DNA of 64,000 nucleotides. Source: an uncultured Lachnospiraceae bacterium (GTDB lineage Bacteria; Bacillota; Clostridia; Lachnospirales; Lachnospiraceae). Under the pieces are notes generated by a model. That model saw nothing but the letters and a program-made list of their open reading frames with translations, was not told the DNA's origin and searched no databases. This document shows positions 16,471-27,308 of this stretch, in pieces (positions within the stretch are counted from its first letter, which is position 1; every line of letters begins with the position of its first letter). The stretch covers positions 310,001 through 374,000 of the forward strand of contig CALWOX010000001.1 in the NCBI GenBank assembly GCA_944383265.1, written 5' to 3'. Position numbers and translations under genes: made by a program.

Positions 16471-16860
16471 ATGGCAAAGGGACATAGATCACAAATAAAG
16501 AGAGAAAGAAATGCCAATAAGGACAGAAGACCGAGCGCTAAGCTTTCATACGCAAGAGTCTCAGTTCAGAAGGCATGCTTCGTATTGGATGCCATCAGAG
16601 GCAAGGATTTAGAGACAGCTATCGGTATAGTTACTTATAACCCCAGATATGCTTCATCCTTAGTAAAGAAGTTACTTGAGTCCGCAGCAGCAAATGCGGA
16701 GAACAACAATAACATGGACAGAGATAACCTTTATGTGGCTGAGTGCTACGCTAATAAGGGACCTACCATGAAGAGAATACATCCGAGAGCACAGGGCAGA
16801 GCTTATCGTATAGAGAAGAGAACAAGCCACATCACTGTTGTTCTTGACGAGAAGAAGTAA
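16471..16860 (+). CDS. rplV: 50S ribosomal protein L22
   Basis: 129 residues. L22 lines the exit tunnel near the macrolide site. The hook region [17 protein letters not shown] is present. The first residues are more basic and longer than in the 110-residue E. coli protein, as in other Gram-positives. The stop lies ten bases before rpsC. Confidence 0.98.
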   Translation: MAKGHRSQIKRERNANKDRRPSAKLSYARVSVQKACFVLDAIRGKDLETAIGIVTYNPRYASSLVKKLLESAAANAENNNNMDRDNLYVAECYANKGPTMKRIHPRAQGRAYRIEKRTSHITVVLDEKK

Positions 16861-16870
16861 GGAGGAGAGC

Positions 16871-17530
16871 ATGGGACAGAAAGTTAATCCACACGGCCTT
16901 AGAGTTGGTGTCATCAAAGACTGGGATTCCAAATGGTATGCTGAAGGCAAGGACTTCGCAGATGCCCTTGTGGAAGATTATAATATAAGAAAATTCCTCA
17001 AGAAGAGGCTTTATGCAGCAGGTATCGCAAAGATCGAGGTTGAGAGAGCCGCTGACAGAGTAAGAGTTATCATCTACACAGCTAAGCCCGGAGTTGTTAT
17101 CGGTAAGGGCGGAGCAGGAATCGAGAAGCTTAAGGGCGAGACCCAGAAGTTTACTTCAAAGAAGCTCTTCATCGACATTAAGGAGATCAAGAGACCTGAC
17201 AGAGACGCACAGCTCGTTGCTGAGAACATCGCTCAGCAGCTTGAGAACCGTGTATCTTTCAGAAGAGCATTAAAGCAGGCTATGCAGAGAACAATGAAGT
17301 CCGGAGCTCTCGGAATCAAGGCCGCTGTTTCAGGAAGACTTGCGGGAGCTGATATCGCTCGTTCAGAGTTCTATTCAGAGGGAACTATTCCTCTTCAGAC
17401 ATTGAGAGCTGACATAGATTACGGATTTGCCGAGGCTGATACAACCTACGGTAAGCTCGGAATCAAGGTTTGGATCTACAAGGGTGAGGTCCTTCCGGGA
17501 AGAAACAAGAAAGAAGGGAGCGATAAATAA
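16871..17530 (+). CDS. rpsC: 30S ribosomal protein S3
   Basis: 219 residues. The start is ATG 16871 ([13 protein letters not shown]), right after AAGGAGGAGAGC; an in-frame ATG at 16838 inside rplV is not the start. The KH domain motif [12 protein letters not shown] and the C-terminal [10 protein letters not shown] motif identify S3, which forms part of the mRNA entry site and helicase activity of the 30S subunit. Confidence 0.98.
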   Translation: MGQKVNPHGLRVGVIKDWDSKWYAEGKDFADALVEDYNIRKFLKKRLYAAGIAKIEVERAADRVRVIIYTAKPGVVIGKGGAGIEKLKGETQKFTSKKLFIDIKEIKRPDRDAQLVAENIAQQLENRVSFRRALKQAMQRTMKSGALGIKAAVSGRLAGADIARSEFYSEGTIPLQTLRADIDYGFAEADTTYGKLGIKVWIYKGEVLPGRNKKEGSDK

Positions 17531-17532
17531 TC

Positions 17533-17970
17533 ATGTTAATGCCAAAAAGAACTAAGTATCGTAAGCAGCAGCGTGGTTCTATGAAGGGCAAAGCCACCAG
17601 AGGCAACAAGATTGCATACGGTGAGTACGGCCTTGTCGCTACCGAGCCCTGCTGGCTTAAGTCAAATCAGATAGAGGCAGCCCGTGTTGCCATGACTCGT
17701 TACATCAAGCGTGGCGGACAGGTTTGGATAAAGGTATTCCCCGACAAGCCTGTTACTTCAAAGCCTATCGGAGTACGTATGGGTTCAGGAAAGGGCGCAG
17801 TTGAGTATTATGTAGCAGTAGTTAAGCCGGGACGCGTTCTCTTTGAGATCGCAGGTGTTCCGGAGGAAACAGCCAGAGAAGCATTACGTCTTGCAATGCA
17901 TAAGTTACCGCTTACATGCAAGATCGCTTCCAAAGCAGACTTAGAAGGCGGTGATAACAGTGAAAAGTAA
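17533..17970 (+). CDS. rplP: 50S ribosomal protein L16
   Basis: 145 residues beginning [11 protein letters not shown], as usual for L16, with the [14 protein letters not shown] motif. L16 helps place the A-site tRNA. It starts two bases after rpsC and its last codons overlap the L29 start, giving a tightly coupled run of genes. Confidence 0.98.
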   Translation: MLMPKRTKYRKQQRGSMKGKATRGNKIAYGEYGLVATEPCWLKSNQIEAARVAMTRYIKRGGQVWIKVFPDKPVTSKPIGVRMGSGKGAVEYYVAVVKPGRVLFEIAGVPEETAREALRLAMHKLPLTCKIASKADLEGGDNSEK

Positions 17971-18166
17971 AAAGTATGTTGAAGAGCTGAAGGCAAAGGA
18001 TATCGCTGCTTTAAAGGAAGACCTTGTAGCAGCAAAGAAGGAACTTTTCAATTTAAGATTCCAGAACGCGACCAATCAGTTGGATAACACTTCAAGGATC
18101 AGCGAGGTAAGAAAGAACATCGCAAGAATACAGACTGTTATCACTGAGAAGTCCAAGCTTGCATAA
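17960..18166 (+). CDS. rpmC: 50S ribosomal protein L29
   Basis: 68 residues from GTG 17960 ([14 protein letters not shown]), matching the usual N-terminus. A GTG nine bases earlier would add three residues (total 71) but overlap the AAGGCGG ribosome site. The helix pair with [13 protein letters not shown] is diagnostic. L29 sits at the tunnel exit beside L23. Confidence 0.95.
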   Translation: MKSKKYVEELKAKDIAALKEDLVAAKKELFNLRFQNATNQLDNTSRISEVRKNIARIQTVITEKSKLA

Positions 18167-18189
18167 CCGGAGAAAGGAGAACATTAACC

Positions 18190-18444
18190 GTGGAAAGAAA
18201 TCTCAGAAAAACACGTACCGGTAAGGTAGTTAGCAATAAGATGGATAAAACCATAACTGTAGCTATCGAGGATAATGTTAAACATCCTTTGATCGGTAAG
18301 ATTGTAAAGAAGACCTACACTCTTAAGGCTCATGATGAGAAGAACGAGTGCAATGAAGGCGATACAGTAGAAGTTATGGAGACAAGACCTCTCTCTAAGA
18401 CAAAGAGATGGAGACTTGTGAGAATAGTTGAGAAGGCTAAATAA
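18190..18444 (+). CDS. rpsQ: 30S ribosomal protein S17
   Basis: 84 residues from a GTG start after GAAAGGAG. The OB-fold protein is recognised by [12 protein letters not shown] and the C-terminal [12 protein letters not shown] motif. It binds 16S rRNA early in 30S assembly. Confidence 0.98.
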   Translation: MERNLRKTRTGKVVSNKMDKTITVAIEDNVKHPLIGKIVKKTYTLKAHDEKNECNEGDTVEVMETRPLSKTKRWRLVRIVEKAK

Positions 18445-18464
18445 TAGGAGAAAGGAGTCTGGAT

Positions 18465-18833
18465 ATGGTACAGCAGGAAACAAGACTTGCAGTCGCTGAC
18501 AATACCGGTGCAAAAGAACTCCTTTGCATCCGTGTAATGGGCGGCTCAACAAGAAGATATGCGCGCATCGGAGACATAATTATCGCTTCGGTAAAAGACG
18601 CTACACCCGGCGGCGTTGTTAAGAAGGGAGACGTTGTTAAGGCGGTGGTTGTACGTACAGTTCAGCCCACCAGACGTAAGAACGGCTCATACATCAGATT
18701 CGACGAGAATGCCGCAGTTATTATAAAGGACGACAAAACACCCAGAGGAACCCGTATTTTCGGGCCCGTAGCCAGAGAGCTTCGTGACCATCAGTTCATG
18801 AAGATCGTATCTCTTGCTCCGGAAGTATTATAA
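18465..18833 (+). CDS. rplN: 50S ribosomal protein L14
   Basis: 122 residues, exact family length. Motifs are [15 protein letters not shown], the [11 protein letters not shown] strand and the C-terminal [10 protein letters not shown]14 forms an intersubunit bridge and is the docking site of silencing factor RsfS. Confidence 0.98.
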   Translation: MVQQETRLAVADNTGAKELLCIRVMGGSTRRYARIGDIIIASVKDATPGGVVKKGDVVKAVVVRTVQPTRRKNGSYIRFDENAAVIIKDDKTPRGTRIFGPVARELRDHQFMKIVSLAPEVL

Positions 18834-18846
18834 GGAGGTGCCTGAA

Positions 18847-19152
18847 ATGCGTAAGATCAAGAAAGACGATATGGTCAGAATCATAGCGGGAAAAGATAAA
18901 GGCAGAGACGGCAAGGTATTGAGCGTAGACACAAAGAAGAACAGAGTCACTGTTGAAGGCTGCAACATGGTTACCAAGCATCAGAAGCCCTCTGCAGGAA
19001 ATCCCCAGGGTGGAATCATTCAGAAGGAGAACCCCATCCACATCTCAAACGTAATGCTTCTCGTGGACGGTGAGCCCACAAGAGTAGGCTTTAAGATGGA
19101 AGGTGACAAGAAGGTTCGTGTCGCAAAGAAGACCGGCAAGGTAATAGGCTAA
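18847..19152 (+). CDS. rplX: 50S ribosomal protein L24
   Basis: 101 residues from ATG 18847, which has TAAGGAGGTGCCTGAA in front; an in-frame start at 18814 lies inside rplN. The KOW motif is [13 protein letters not shown] (near residues 14-26). L24 is an assembly initiator of the 50S subunit near the tunnel exit. Confidence 0.97.
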   Translation: MRKIKKDDMVRIIAGKDKGRDGKVLSVDTKKNRVTVEGCNMVTKHQKPSAGNPQGGIIQKENPIHISNVMLLVDGEPTRVGFKMEGDKKVRVAKKTGKVIG

Positions 19153-19171
19153 GCGAAAGGAGGAAAAAACT

Positions 19172-19714
19172 GTGGCCAGATTAAAAGACATCTACAATTC
19201 AGAGATAAAGGATGCCATGATCAAGAAGTTCGGTTACAAGAACATCATGGAAGTTCCCAAGTTAGAGAAGATAGTCATCAACATGGGCGTTGGTGAAGCT
19301 AAAGAAAATGCCAAGGTTTTGGACTCTGCTGTCAGAGATCTTGAGATCATCTCAGGACAGCACGCTGTAACCACCAAGGCAAGAAAGTCAGTTGCTAACT
19401 TCAAGATCCGTGAGGGCATGCCCATCGGATGCAAGGTTACTCTTCGCGGCGAGAAGATGTATGATTTTGCTGATCGCCTTATAAACCTCGCACTCCCCAG
19501 AGTACGCGACTTCAGAGGCGTTAACCCTAACGCATTCGACGGAAGAGGTAACTACTCACTTGGAATCAAGGAGCAGCTTATCTTCCCCGAGATCGAGTAC
19601 GATAAGATAGACAAGACCAGAGGTATGGATATAATATTCGTTACCACAGCAAAGACCGATGAAGAGGCACGCGAGCTTTTGAGGCTCTTCAACATGCCTT
19701 TTGCAAAGAATTAG
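19172..19714 (+). CDS. rplE: 50S ribosomal protein L5
   Basis: 180 residues from a GTG start after GAAAGGAGG. Motifs [32 protein letters not shown] and [12 protein letters not shown] identify L5, which binds 5S rRNA and contacts S13 and the P-site tRNA. Confidence 0.98.
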   Translation: MARLKDIYNSEIKDAMIKKFGYKNIMEVPKLEKIVINMGVGEAKENAKVLDSAVRDLEIISGQHAVTTKARKSVANFKIREGMPIGCKVTLRGEKMYDFADRLINLALPRVRDFRGVNPNAFDGRGNYSLGIKEQLIFPEIEYDKIDKTRGMDIIFVTTAKTDEEARELLRLFNMPFAKN

Positions 19715-19727
19715 GAGGAAGAGACAC

Positions 19728-19913
19728 ATGGCTAAAACTTCTATGAAGATTAAGCAGCAGCGCCCTGCAAAGTTCTCTACAAGAGAGTACAACAGATGCA
19801 GAATCTGCGGAAGACCCCACGCATATTTGAGAAAGTACGGCATCTGCCGTATCTGCTTCAGAGAGCTTGCGTACAAGGGTGAGATTCCCGGTGTCAAGAA
19901 AGCTTCCTGGTAA
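19728..19913 (+). CDS. rpsZ: 30S ribosomal protein S14, zinc-binding type Z
   Basis: 61 residues from ATG 19728 after TTAGGAGGAAGAG. Two cysteine pairs, CRICG and CRICF, mark the short zinc-dependent C+ form typical of Gram-positive bacteria. In bacteria with both forms the zinc-free form replaces it under zinc starvation; no second copy is in this window. A GCCGGC dyad follows in the 64-base gap before rpsH. Confidence 0.97.
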   Translation: MAKTSMKIKQQRPAKFSTREYNRCRICGRPHAYLRKYGICRICFRELAYKGEIPGVKKASW

Positions 19914-19977
19914 ACCGGAACAAAGCCGGCTTAATGCCGGCATAAATTCAAATATAATTTAGGAGGATATCCGTAAA

Positions 19978-20379
19978 ATGACTATGAGTGATCCTATTGC
20001 AGATATGCTTACAAGAATTCGTAATGCAAATATCCGCAAGCATGAGACAGTTGATGTTCCCTCTTCAAAGATGAAATTGGCTATAGCTGATATACTCGTA
20101 AACGAGGGATATGTTGAGAAGTATGAGCTTGTTGAGAATGGAAAGTACAAGGACATCAGACTTACACTTAAGTATACTCCCGACAAGAGCCAGAGAATAA
20201 TCACAGGACTTAAGAGAATATCAAAGCCCGGACTCAGAGTATACGCAGGTAAGGAAGACATGCCCAAGGTTCTCGGCGGACTCGGAACAGCTATCGTTTC
20301 AACAAACGAGGGCGTACTCACAGATAAGGAAGCAAGAAAAAGAGGAATCGGCGGCGAGGTCCTCTGCTTCATCTGGTAA
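19978..20379 (+). CDS. rpsH: 30S ribosomal protein S8
   Basis: 133 residues. [14 protein letters not shown] at the start and the C-terminal [20 protein letters not shown] are diagnostic. S8 is a primary 16S rRNA binder and in E. coli the translational repressor of the spc operon. The following 83-base gap includes GCCTC-ACA-GAGGC, a small hairpin. Confidence 0.98.
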   Translation: MTMSDPIADMLTRIRNANIRKHETVDVPSSKMKLAIADILVNEGYVEKYELVENGKYKDIRLTLKYTPDKSQRIITGLKRISKPGLRVYAGKEDMPKVLGGLGTAIVSTNEGVLTDKEARKRGIGGEVLCFIW

Positions 20380-20462
20380 TTATTCAGCTATAAACAAATT
20401 CTGATAAAGAATTCTGAAAACAGCCTCACAGAGGCCGGTAATTTAAGAAGGAGGAAAATACA

Positions 20463-21005
20463 ATGTCAAGAATCGGCAGAATGCCGGTTGCAGTCCCTCA
20501 GGGAGTGACTGTGACAATCGGAGATGACAACCTTGTGACTGTAAAGGGTCCCAAGGGAACACTCGAGAGACAATTCGCTCACGAGCTTAAAATCGAGCAG
20601 GCAGACGGAACAATAACTGTTTCAAGACCTAATGACCTTAAGAGAATCAAAGCTCTTCACGGACTTACAAGAACTCTTATCCACAACATGGTAACAGGCG
20701 TTACCGAGGGATACCAGAAGGTACTTGAGGTAAACGGTGTAGGTTACAGAGCTGCAAAGCAGGGTAACAAGCTTATCCTTAACCTCGGATACTCACATCC
20801 CGTTGAGATGGAGGATCCCGAAGGAATAGAGACTGTATGCGACGGCCAGAACAAGATAATCGTAAAAGGTATCTCAAAGGAGAAGGTCGGACAGTATGCA
20901 GCAGAGATAAGGACAAAGAGACCTCCTGAGCCTTACAAGGGCAAGGGAATCAAGTATGAGACCGAGACTATCAGACGTAAAGTCGGTAAGACAGGTAAGA
21001 AATAA
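20463..21005 (+). CDS. rplF: 50S ribosomal protein L6
   Basis: 180 residues. Starts [12 protein letters not shown]; the C-terminal [13 protein letters not shown] motif is diagnostic. L6 lies near the sarcin-ricin loop and the factor-binding region. Strong AAGGAGG site. Confidence 0.98.
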   Translation: MSRIGRMPVAVPQGVTVTIGDDNLVTVKGPKGTLERQFAHELKIEQADGTITVSRPNDLKRIKALHGLTRTLIHNMVTGVTEGYQKVLEVNGVGYRAAKQGNKLILNLGYSHPVEMEDPEGIETVCDGQNKIIVKGISKEKVGQYAAEIRTKRPPEPYKGKGIKYETETIRRKVGKTGKK

Positions 21006-21023
21006 ATAAGGAGAGTGTAGAGA

Positions 21024-21386
21024 ATGATTAACAAAAAGTCAAAAAGCGAAATTCGCGCAAAGAAGCACGCAAGACTTCGTAATCGTATCTCGGGAACACC
21101 TGAGAGACCTCGTCTTAGCGTATTCAGAAGTAATAATCATATGTATGCTCAAATTATTGATGACACCTGCGGCAATACTTTGGTAGCTGCATCAACAATG
21201 GATAAGGGCGCAGAGCTTGAGCATACAGATAACATTGAAGCCGCAGCCTTTGTAGGAACTTCTATCGCAAAGAAGGCACTTGAGAAGGGTATCACAAAGG
21301 TGGTATTCGACAGAGGCGGTTTCATCTACCACGGCAGAGTAAAGGCATTGGCAGAAGCGGCACGTGAAGCCGGACTTGAATTCTAA
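21024..21386 (+). CDS. rplR: 50S ribosomal protein L18
   Basis: 120 residues. [20 protein letters not shown] and the C-terminal [16 protein letters not shown] motif identify L18, which binds 5S rRNA with L5. Confidence 0.98.
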   Translation: MINKKSKSEIRAKKHARLRNRISGTPERPRLSVFRSNNHMYAQIIDDTCGNTLVAASTMDKGAELEHTDNIEAAAFVGTSIAKKALEKGITKVVFDRGGFIYHGRVKALAEAAREAGLEF

Positions 21387-21401
21387 GGGAGGAGATGGAA
21401 T

Positions 21402-21911
21402 ATGAAGCGTAATATAATTGATCCCAAGTCATTAGAATTAAACGACAAAGTTGTGGCTATTAAGCGTGTATCAAAGACCGTTAAGGGCGGACGTACCATG
21501 AGATTCTCAGCTTTAGTGGTTGTAGGAGATGGCAACGGACATGTAGGAGCAGGTCTCGGCAAGGCTGCTGAGGTACCTGAGGCTATAAGAAAAGGTAAAG
21601 AGGCTGCACAGAAGAACCTTATTGCAATCCCTCTTGACAAGAATAACAGCGTTCCTCACGATTACACAGGAAAGTTCGGAAGCTCATCAGTTCTTCTTAA
21701 GAGAGCTCCCGAGGGTACCGGTGTTATCGCAGGAGGCCCCGCTCGTTCTGTACTTGAGCTTGCGGGAATCAAGAACATTCGTACCAAGGCTCTTGGCTCA
21801 ACAAACAAGGTAAACTGCGTACTTGCAACACTTGAAGGCTTAAAGAGCATGAAGACACCCGAGGAGTATGCAAAGCTTCGCGGAAAGACAGTCAAGGAAA
21901 TTTTAGGTTAA
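21402..21911 (+). CDS. rpsE: 30S ribosomal protein S5
   Basis: 169 residues. The N-terminal double-stranded RNA-binding region has [21 protein letters not shown] and [13 protein letters not shown]; the C-terminal part has the GNAT-like S5 fold. S5 contributes to decoding accuracy and is the target of spectinomycin-type resistance changes. Confidence 0.98.
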   Translation: MKRNIIDPKSLELNDKVVAIKRVSKTVKGGRTMRFSALVVVGDGNGHVGAGLGKAAEVPEAIRKGKEAAQKNLIAIPLDKNNSVPHDYTGKFGSSSVLLKRAPEGTGVIAGGPARSVLELAGIKNIRTKALGSTNKVNCVLATLEGLKSMKTPEEYAKLRGKTVKEILG

Positions 21912-21926
21912 TAGGAGGATAAAGAG

Positions 21927-22112
21927 ATGGCAGAAAAGAAATTGAAAGTAACTCTTGTAAAGTCCCCTATAGGCGCAGTTCCTAAGCACAGAGCAACAGT
22001 AGCAGCTTTAGGACTCCATAAAGTCAACAGATCAAACGAACTTCCGGACAATGCAGCTGTAAGAGGCATGATCAAGGCCGTAAGTTACATGGTTAAGGTT
22101 GAAGAACTTTAA
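21927..22112 (+). CDS. rpmD: 50S ribosomal protein L30
   Basis: 61 residues, typical bacterial L30: [24 protein letters not shown] and the C-terminal [14 protein letters not shown]. Preceded by ATAGGAGG, fifteen bases after rpsE. Confidence 0.97.
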   Translation: MAEKKLKVTLVKSPIGAVPKHRATVAALGLHKVNRSNELPDNAAVRGMIKAVSYMVKVEEL

Positions 22113-22126
22113 TAAGGAGGTTAGTG

Positions 22127-22570
22127 ATGGAATTATCAAATTTAAAGCCTGCTGCAGGTTCTAAGCACAGCAATAACTTCAGAAAAGGCCGTGGCCACGG
22201 TTCAGGAAACGGAAAGACTGCAGGTTACGGACATAAGGGACAGAAGGCTCGTTCAGGAGCACCCAGACCCGGATTCGAGGGTGGACAGATGCCCCTTTAC
22301 AGAAGACTTCCCAAGAGAGGCTTCAACAACAGAAACAGGAAGGAGTTCATCGGAATCAATGTCAGCACCCTTGATAAGAGATTTGAGGACGGCGCTGTAG
22401 TTGATGTAAAGACACTTCTTGAGATGAACATAATCAAGGATACCCTTGATGGAGTAAAGATCCTCGGAAATGGAGAGATCAACAAGAAACTTACTGTTAA
22501 AGTAAATGCATATTCAGAAGCGGCTAAGCAGAAAATTGAAGCCGCAGGCGGAACCTGCGAGGTATTATAA
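22127..22570 (+). CDS. rplO: 50S ribosomal protein L15
   Basis: 147 residues from ATG 22127, six bases after AAGGAGG; the GTG directly before it is too close to that site. The glycine-rich N-terminal [22 protein letters not shown] is typical (only its first part is needed to see it). L15 is a late 50S assembly protein. Confidence 0.97.
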   Translation: MELSNLKPAAGSKHSNNFRKGRGHGSGNGKTAGYGHKGQKARSGAPRPGFEGGQMPLYRRLPKRGFNNRNRKEFIGINVSTLDKRFEDGAVVDVKTLLEMNIIKDTLDGVKILGNGEINKKLTVKVNAYSEAAKQKIEAAGGTCEVL

Positions 22571-22572
22571 TT

Positions 22573-23892
22573 ATGTGGAAATTACTAAAAAATGCATGGA
22601 AGGTTGAGGAAGTAAGAAAAAAGCTTATTTTCACATTCTTCATGCTGATAGTAATTAGATTCGGATCAGTTCTCCCTATACCCGGCGTAAACACCGGGTA
22701 TTTCGCGGGACTGTTTGAAGGCTTAAGCGGAACAGATGCTTTCGGCTGGTTCAATGCAATGACGGGAGGCTCGTTTACCGACCTCTCCGTTTTCGCACTG
22801 AGCATTACCCCTTATATCACGTCCTCCATCATAATGCAGCTCTTGACTATTGCAATACCTGCACTGGAAGAGCTCCATAAGGACGGAGAGGAAGGGCGTA
22901 AAAAGATAGCAGAATATACCCGCTATTTGACAGTAGCTCTTGCTCTTATTGAATCCTTGGCCATGGCTGTAGGATTCGGAGGCAGAGGGCTTCTTATTAA
23001 TTTCAACGTCTGGAGCGTTATAATTACAGTCGTAACAATGACAGCAGGATCTGCACTTCTCATGTGGATAGGAGAGAGGATCACAGAGAAGGGTGTGGGT
23101 AACGGTATATCCATAGTCCTCCTCTTCAACATCATCTCAAGCCTTCCTGATGACCTTGAAGGACTTTATGCAAGATTTATGATGGGCAGAAACATCGGAA
23201 TTCAAGCTATTATAGGGCTTGTGATAATACTTATCATACTTGCAATGGTGGTTTTCGTAGTTGTGCTTAACGATGCGACAAGGAACATACCTGTACAGTA
23301 CTCAAGAAAGATGCAGGGAAGAAGGATGCTCGGAGGAAGCGGCTCAAATATCCCTCTCAAGGTAAATACAGCGGGAGTTATTCCTGTTATATTTGCTTCA
23401 TCCATAATGTCTATGCCTGTAGTTATTTCAAGCTTTTTGAGTGTGGATTACAGTACTATAGGTGGTAAGATCATTCTTGCCTTAAATTCAAGCAGTTGGT
23501 GTAATCCTGCTATGCCTTGGGCATCTGTAGGACTTGTGATCTACATAGCGCTTGTTATACTGTTTGCGTATTTCTATACATCAATAACCTTCAATCCCTT
23601 GGAGGTTGCGAACAATATGAAAAAGAGCGGCGGATTCATCCCCGGAATAAGACCCGGAAAGCCCACAAGCGACTACCTTCAGAGCATACTCAACTACATA
23701 ATTTTCATAGGTGCTGTGGGCCTTACGATAGTTTGTGTTATCCCTATCATCTTTTCCGGAGTTTTCGGGGTAGGACATTTATCTTTCACAGGAACCTCGC
23801 TTATCATTATCGTAGGCGTGGTACTTGAAACGATAAAGGCTGTTGAGTCGCAGCTTCTTGTAAGGAATTACAAGGGCTTCCTCAACGATTAA
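22573..23892 (+). CDS. secY: Preprotein translocase subunit SecY
   Basis: 439 residues with ten predicted membrane segments and a second segment containing SITPYITSSIIMQLL. SecY forms the protein-conducting channel of the Sec pathway with SecE and SecG. The cytosolic loop with GFIPGIRPGKPT, used in SecA and ribosome binding, is present. It begins two bases after rplO, as in most bacteria. Confidence 0.98.
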   Translation: MWKLLKNAWKVEEVRKKLIFTFFMLIVIRFGSVLPIPGVNTGYFAGLFEGLSGTDAFGWFNAMTGGSFTDLSVFALSITPYITSSIIMQLLTIAIPALEELHKDGEEGRKKIAEYTRYLTVALALIESLAMAVGFGGRGLLINFNVWSVIITVVTMTAGSALLMWIGERITEKGVGNGISIVLLFNIISSLPDDLEGLYARFMMGRNIGIQAIIGLVIILIILAMVVFVVVLNDATRNIPVQYSRKMQGRRMLGGSGSNIPLKVNTAGVIPVIFASSIMSMPVVISSFLSVDYSTIGGKIILALNSSSWCNPAMPWASVGLVIYIALVILFAYFYTSITFNPLEVANNMKKSGGFIPGIRPGKPTSDYLQSILNYIIFIGAVGLTIVCVIPIIFSGVFGVGHLSFTGTSLIIIVGVVLETIKAVESQLLVRNYKGFLND

Positions 23893-23904
23893 ACAGGAGA
23901 AAAT

Positions 23905-24546
23905 ATGAAGATAATTATGTTGGGTGCCCCGGGGGCGGGCAAAGGAACGCAAGCCGTAAAGATAGCAAAGGAATATAGCATACCTCATGTATCTACAGGT
24001 GATATATTCCGTGCTAATATAAAAAACGGCACAGAGCTCGGGAAAAAAGCAAAATCATATATGGATAAGGGACAGCTTGTCCCTGATGAGGTTACAATTG
24101 AAATGCTTCTTAAGAGGATAGAAGAGGACGACTGCGGGGGCGGTTATGTTCTCGACGGATTTCCCAGGACTATTGCCCAGGCAGAGAGCCTTAAGAAATC
24201 TCTTGAAGCAAAAAAGCAAAAGATCGATTATGCAATAAACATAGATGTTCCTGATTCGGCTATAGTAGAGAGGATGTCCGGAAGAAGGAGCTGTCCCAAA
24301 TGCGGTGCCAGCTACCATGTATCCTTCAATCCTCCGAAAAAGGAAGGAACATGTGATAATTGCGGCGAGTCGCTTATCCAGAGAGATGACGACAAGCCTG
24401 AAACAGTGGAAAAGAGACTTGAAGTTTACCATGAGCAGACTAAGCCTCTTGTTGACTACTATGACAGCGAAGGAATTTTAAAGACTGTGGACGGTACAAA
24501 AACTACTGACGAGGTCTTTAAAGCTATTGCGGAGGTACTCAAATAA
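23905..24546 (+). CDS. adk: Adenylate kinase, zinc-LID type
   Basis: 213 residues. Phosphate loop [11 protein letters not shown] (residues 7-17), [11 protein letters not shown], and a LID domain with CPKCG and CDNCG (near residues 130-155). The four cysteines bind structural zinc, as in Gram-positive adenylate kinases. It interconverts AMP, ATP and ADP in the cytoplasm. Its stop codon is immediately followed by the map start. Confidence 0.97.
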   Translation: MKIIMLGAPGAGKGTQAVKIAKEYSIPHVSTGDIFRANIKNGTELGKKAKSYMDKGQLVPDEVTIEMLLKRIEEDDCGGGYVLDGFPRTIAQAESLKKSLEAKKQKIDYAINIDVPDSAIVERMSGRRSCPKCGASYHVSFNPPKKEGTCDNCGESLIQRDDDKPETVEKRLEVYHEQTKPLVDYYDSEGILKTVDGTKTTDEVFKAIAEVLK

Positions 24547-25329
24547 ATGGTGACTGTAAAGTCCGAACACGAAATACAGCTTATGAGAGAAGCAGGTCTT
24601 ATTCTCGCCGAGGTTCACATGAGGCTCGGCGAGGAGATAAAGGCCGGCATGACGACGAAACAGGTGGACAGGCTCTGTGAAAAACTTATCAGAAGCCATA
24701 ACTGTGAGCCTTCATTCCTCGGATACGAGGGATATCCCGCTTCGGTATGTGTGTCCATAAACGATGAAGTTGTTCATGGCATACCCAGTGATGACAGGAT
24801 AATAATGGAAGGCGATATAGTGAGCCTTGACACAGGCGTCATCTGGAAGGGATGGCAGTCGGATGCGGCAAGGACACATGCCATAGGTAAAGTAAGCGAT
24901 GAGGCGTTAAAGCTTATCGAAGTTACAAGGCAGAGCTTCTTTGAGGGAATAAAAGCCGCAATTCCGGGAAATCATATAAATGATATCGGAAGAGCTATTG
25001 AGAATTATGTAAAGCCCTATAAGTTCGGAATAGTGGAGGATCTTGTAGGACACGGCATAGGACGTGAGATGCATGAGGAGCCTGAGGTGCCTAACTTCTA
25101 CACAAAGAGGAAGGGTATAAAACTTCAGAAGGGCATGACCTTGGCGGTAGAACCTATGATAAACGCCGGCACCTGGGAAGTTGCATGGACCGAGGACGAT
25201 GACTGGACTGTATACACAAGAGACGGCTCTCTCTCAGCCCACTATGAAAACACTATCGCGATAACAGACGGGGAGCCCGAGGTATTGAGCCTTCTTCCCG
25301 AAGAAAAGAAGCTGTATAACGTTAAGTGA
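24547..25329 (+). CDS. map: Type I methionine aminopeptidase
   Basis: 260 residues, close to the 250 of the family. It removes the initiator methionine from nascent proteins. Metal ligands and surroundings are visible in [22 protein letters not shown] (Asp pair), [12 protein letters not shown] (His) and the C-terminal Glu motifs LAVEPMI and HYENTIAI. It abuts adk without a gap. No KOW-domain rplGB-like gene is present between map and infA. Confidence 0.97.
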   Translation: MVTVKSEHEIQLMREAGLILAEVHMRLGEEIKAGMTTKQVDRLCEKLIRSHNCEPSFLGYEGYPASVCVSINDEVVHGIPSDDRIIMEGDIVSLDTGVIWKGWQSDAARTHAIGKVSDEALKLIEVTRQSFFEGIKAAIPGNHINDIGRAIENYVKPYKFGIVEDLVGHGIGREMHEEPEVPNFYTKRKGIKLQKGMTLAVEPMINAGTWEVAWTEDDDWTVYTRDGSLSAHYENTIAITDGEPEVLSLLPEEKKLYNVK

Positions 25330-25343
25330 TAAGGAGGATGCGG

Positions 25344-25562
25344 ATGTCAAAGGCAGACGTGATTGAAATTGAAGGAACAGTAGTTGAGAAGTTACCTAAC
25401 GCTATGTTTCAGGTGGAACTTGAAAACGGACATCAGGTGCTTGCCCACATCAGCGGAAAGCTCCGAATGAATTATATAAGGATACTGCCCGGAGACAAAG
25501 TCACAATAGAGATGAGCCCCTATGATCTGACAAAGGGACGCATAATCTGGAGAGACAAGTAA
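25344..25562 (+). CDS. infA: Translation initiation factor IF-1
   Basis: 72 residues from ATG 25344, which follows AAGGAGGATGCGG; an in-frame earlier ATG at 25326 overlaps the map end and lacks a site. The OB-fold sequence [19 protein letters not shown] and the C-terminal [11 protein letters not shown] are diagnostic. IF-1 binds the 30S A site during initiation. Confidence 0.97.
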   Translation: MSKADVIEIEGTVVEKLPNAMFQVELENGHQVLAHISGKLRMNYIRILPGDKVTIEMSPYDLTKGRIIWRDK

Positions 25563-25596
25563 TCTCAAAGGGCTAAACAAAATATGGAAGATATAC

Positions 25597-25625
25597 TTGC
25601 ATTATAGCTTTTATTCTGCTATAAT
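25597..25625 (+). promoter_or_regulatory. Internal promoter for rpmJ-rpsM-rpsK-rpsD-rpoA-rplQ
   Basis: TTGCAT (25597-25602), exactly 17 bases, TATAAT (25620-25625), in the 103-base gap between infA and rpmJ. It would let the alpha-operon genes be expressed apart from the S10 promoter. Confidence 0.7.
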
Positions 25626-25665
25626 GCTTTAGCAACTCTGTCCATAGGATAGAAAGGAGATTAAC

Positions 25666-25779
25666 ATGAAAGTCAGATCTTCAGTAAAACCTATATGCGA
25701 AAAGTGTAAGGTTATCAAGAGAAAGGGCGTTATCAGAATAATCTGTGAAAACCCCAAACACAAACAGAGACAAGGTTAA
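25666..25779 (+). CDS. rpmJ: 50S ribosomal protein L36, zinc-binding
   Basis: 37 residues ([19 protein letters not shown] at the start), with the C-x2-C ... C ... H zinc pattern of the C+ form. It follows AAAGGAG and is 14 bases before rpsM. Confidence 0.97.
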   Translation: MKVRSSVKPICEKCKVIKRKGVIRIICENPKHKQRQG

Positions 25780-25793
25780 TTAGGAGGTAGAAC

Positions 25794-26162
25794 ATGGCTC
25801 GTATTGCAGGTGTTGATTTGCCTAGAGAGAAGCGTGTTGAGATCGGTCTTACCTATATCTATGGTATAGGACTTCCCTCTTCAAAGCGTATCTTAAAGGA
25901 TGCCGGTGTCAATCCGGATACACGTGTAAAGGATCTTACTGACGACGAAGTAAAGAAGCTCGCAGAGGTCATCGCAGAGTCTCAGGTAGTTGAAGGAGAT
26001 CTCAGAAGAGAGATCGCTATGAATATCAAGAGACTTCAGGAGATCGGATGCTACAGAGGTATTCGTCACAGAAAGGGACTTCCCGTGCGCGGTCAGAAGA
26101 CAAAGACCAACGCAAGAACACGTAAGGGACCCAAGAAGACAGTAGCAAACAAGAAGAAGTAA
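25794..26162 (+). CDS. rpsM: 30S ribosomal protein S13
   Basis: 122 residues. [26 protein letters not shown]-type start and the C-terminal [19 protein letters not shown] identify S13, which touches the P-site tRNA and forms bridges to L5. The gap of 84 bases to rpsK has no clear hairpin. Confidence 0.98.
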   Translation: MARIAGVDLPREKRVEIGLTYIYGIGLPSSKRILKDAGVNPDTRVKDLTDDEVKKLAEVIAESQVVEGDLRREIAMNIKRLQEIGCYRGIRHRKGLPVRGQKTKTNARTRKGPKKTVANKKK

Positions 26163-26246
26163 TAAGAGACAACAGACGAATCGGGTTTTGCATGTTTTAA
26201 AAACAGGAAACAACGATTTAGGAAGAAGAAAGTAGGTTAGTTTGAT

Positions 26247-26651
26247 ATGGCAAAAAAAGTGTCAGCAGGCGCTAAGAAAGTAACAAAGAAGCGCGTAAAG
26301 AAAAACGTTGAACGCGGACAGGCACATATCCAGTCATCATTCAATAACACGATCGTTACATTGACTGATGCACAGGGTAACGCATTATCATGGGCAAGTG
26401 CCGGTGGTCTGGGATTTAGAGGTTCAAGGAAATCTACTCCGTATGCGGCTCAGATGGCAGCAGAAACTGCTACTAAGGCGGCTTTAGCGCATGGCTTAAA
26501 GTATGTGGATGTTATGGTTAAGGGTCCCGGATCGGGACGTGAAGCAGCAATCCGTGCACTTCAGGCAGCTGGATTGCAGGTTACCAGCATTAAGGATGTT
26601 ACACCCGTTCCTCACAACGGATGCCGTCCGCCCAAGCGTAGAAGAGTCTAA
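26247..26651 (+). CDS. rpsK: 30S ribosomal protein S11
   Basis: 134 residues with a lysine-rich N-terminus. [29 protein letters not shown] and the C-terminal [18 protein letters not shown] are diagnostic. S11 forms part of the 30S platform. A weak GAAGAAAG precedes the ATG. Confidence 0.98.
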   Translation: MAKKVSAGAKKVTKKRVKKNVERGQAHIQSSFNNTIVTLTDAQGNALSWASAGGLGFRGSRKSTPYAAQMAAETATKAALAHGLKYVDVMVKGPGSGREAAIRALQAAGLQVTSIKDVTPVPHNGCRPPKRRRV

Positions 26652-26667
26652 TTAGGAGGTAAGCAAA

Positions 26668-27261
26668 GTGGCAGTAGATAGAGTTCCTGTTCTTAAAAGA
26701 TGCAGATCCCTTGGACTGGATCCTGTATTCTTAGGAATTGATAAAAAGTCTAAAAGACAGTCAGCAAGAACCGGTAAGAAGGTTTCAGAGTACGGACTTC
26801 AGCTTAGAGAGAAGCAGAAGGCTAAATTCATCTATGGCGTTCTTGAGAAGCCTTTCCGTAACTATTATGAGAAAGCTACTCGTATGAACGGACAGAGTGG
26901 TGAGAATCTTATGATCCTTCTCGAGTCAAGACTTGACAATGTTATCTTCCGTCTCGGATTTGCGAGAACAAGAAAAGAGGCAAGACAGATAGTTGATCAC
27001 AAGCATGTTACTGTAAACGGCAAGCAGGTCAATATCCCCTCATACCTTGTTAAGGCAGGCGACGAGATCGAGATAAAAGAGAAATACAAATCAGCACAGA
27101 GATATAAGGATGTTCTTGAGGTTACAGGAGGACGTCTCATTCCCGAGTGGCTTGAGGCAGATCAGGACAACCTCAAGGGAACAGTCAAGACACTTCCCAA
27201 GAGAAGCGATATAGACGTTCCTGTTGATGAGATGCTTATAGTCGAGTTGTACTCAAAGTAA
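26668..27261 (+). CDS. rpsD: 30S ribosomal protein S4
   Basis: 197 residues from a GTG start after TTAGGAGG. The S4 domain RLDNVIFRLGFARTRKEARQ is clear. The zinc-binding N-terminal cysteines of some S4 proteins are missing, apart from one CRS, so this is the zinc-free form. S4 starts 16S assembly and represses the alpha operon in several bacteria. Confidence 0.97.
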   Translation: MAVDRVPVLKRCRSLGLDPVFLGIDKKSKRQSARTGKKVSEYGLQLREKQKAKFIYGVLEKPFRNYYEKATRMNGQSGENLMILLESRLDNVIFRLGFARTRKEARQIVDHKHVTVNGKQVNIPSYLVKAGDEIEIKEKYKSAQRYKDVLEVTGGRLIPEWLEADQDNLKGTVKTLPKRSDIDVPVDEMLIVELYSK

Positions 27262-27308
27262 TAGTATAGCGGCATCTTTGCCCGAATGTAAAAAGAGGAG
27301 GGCTTTAC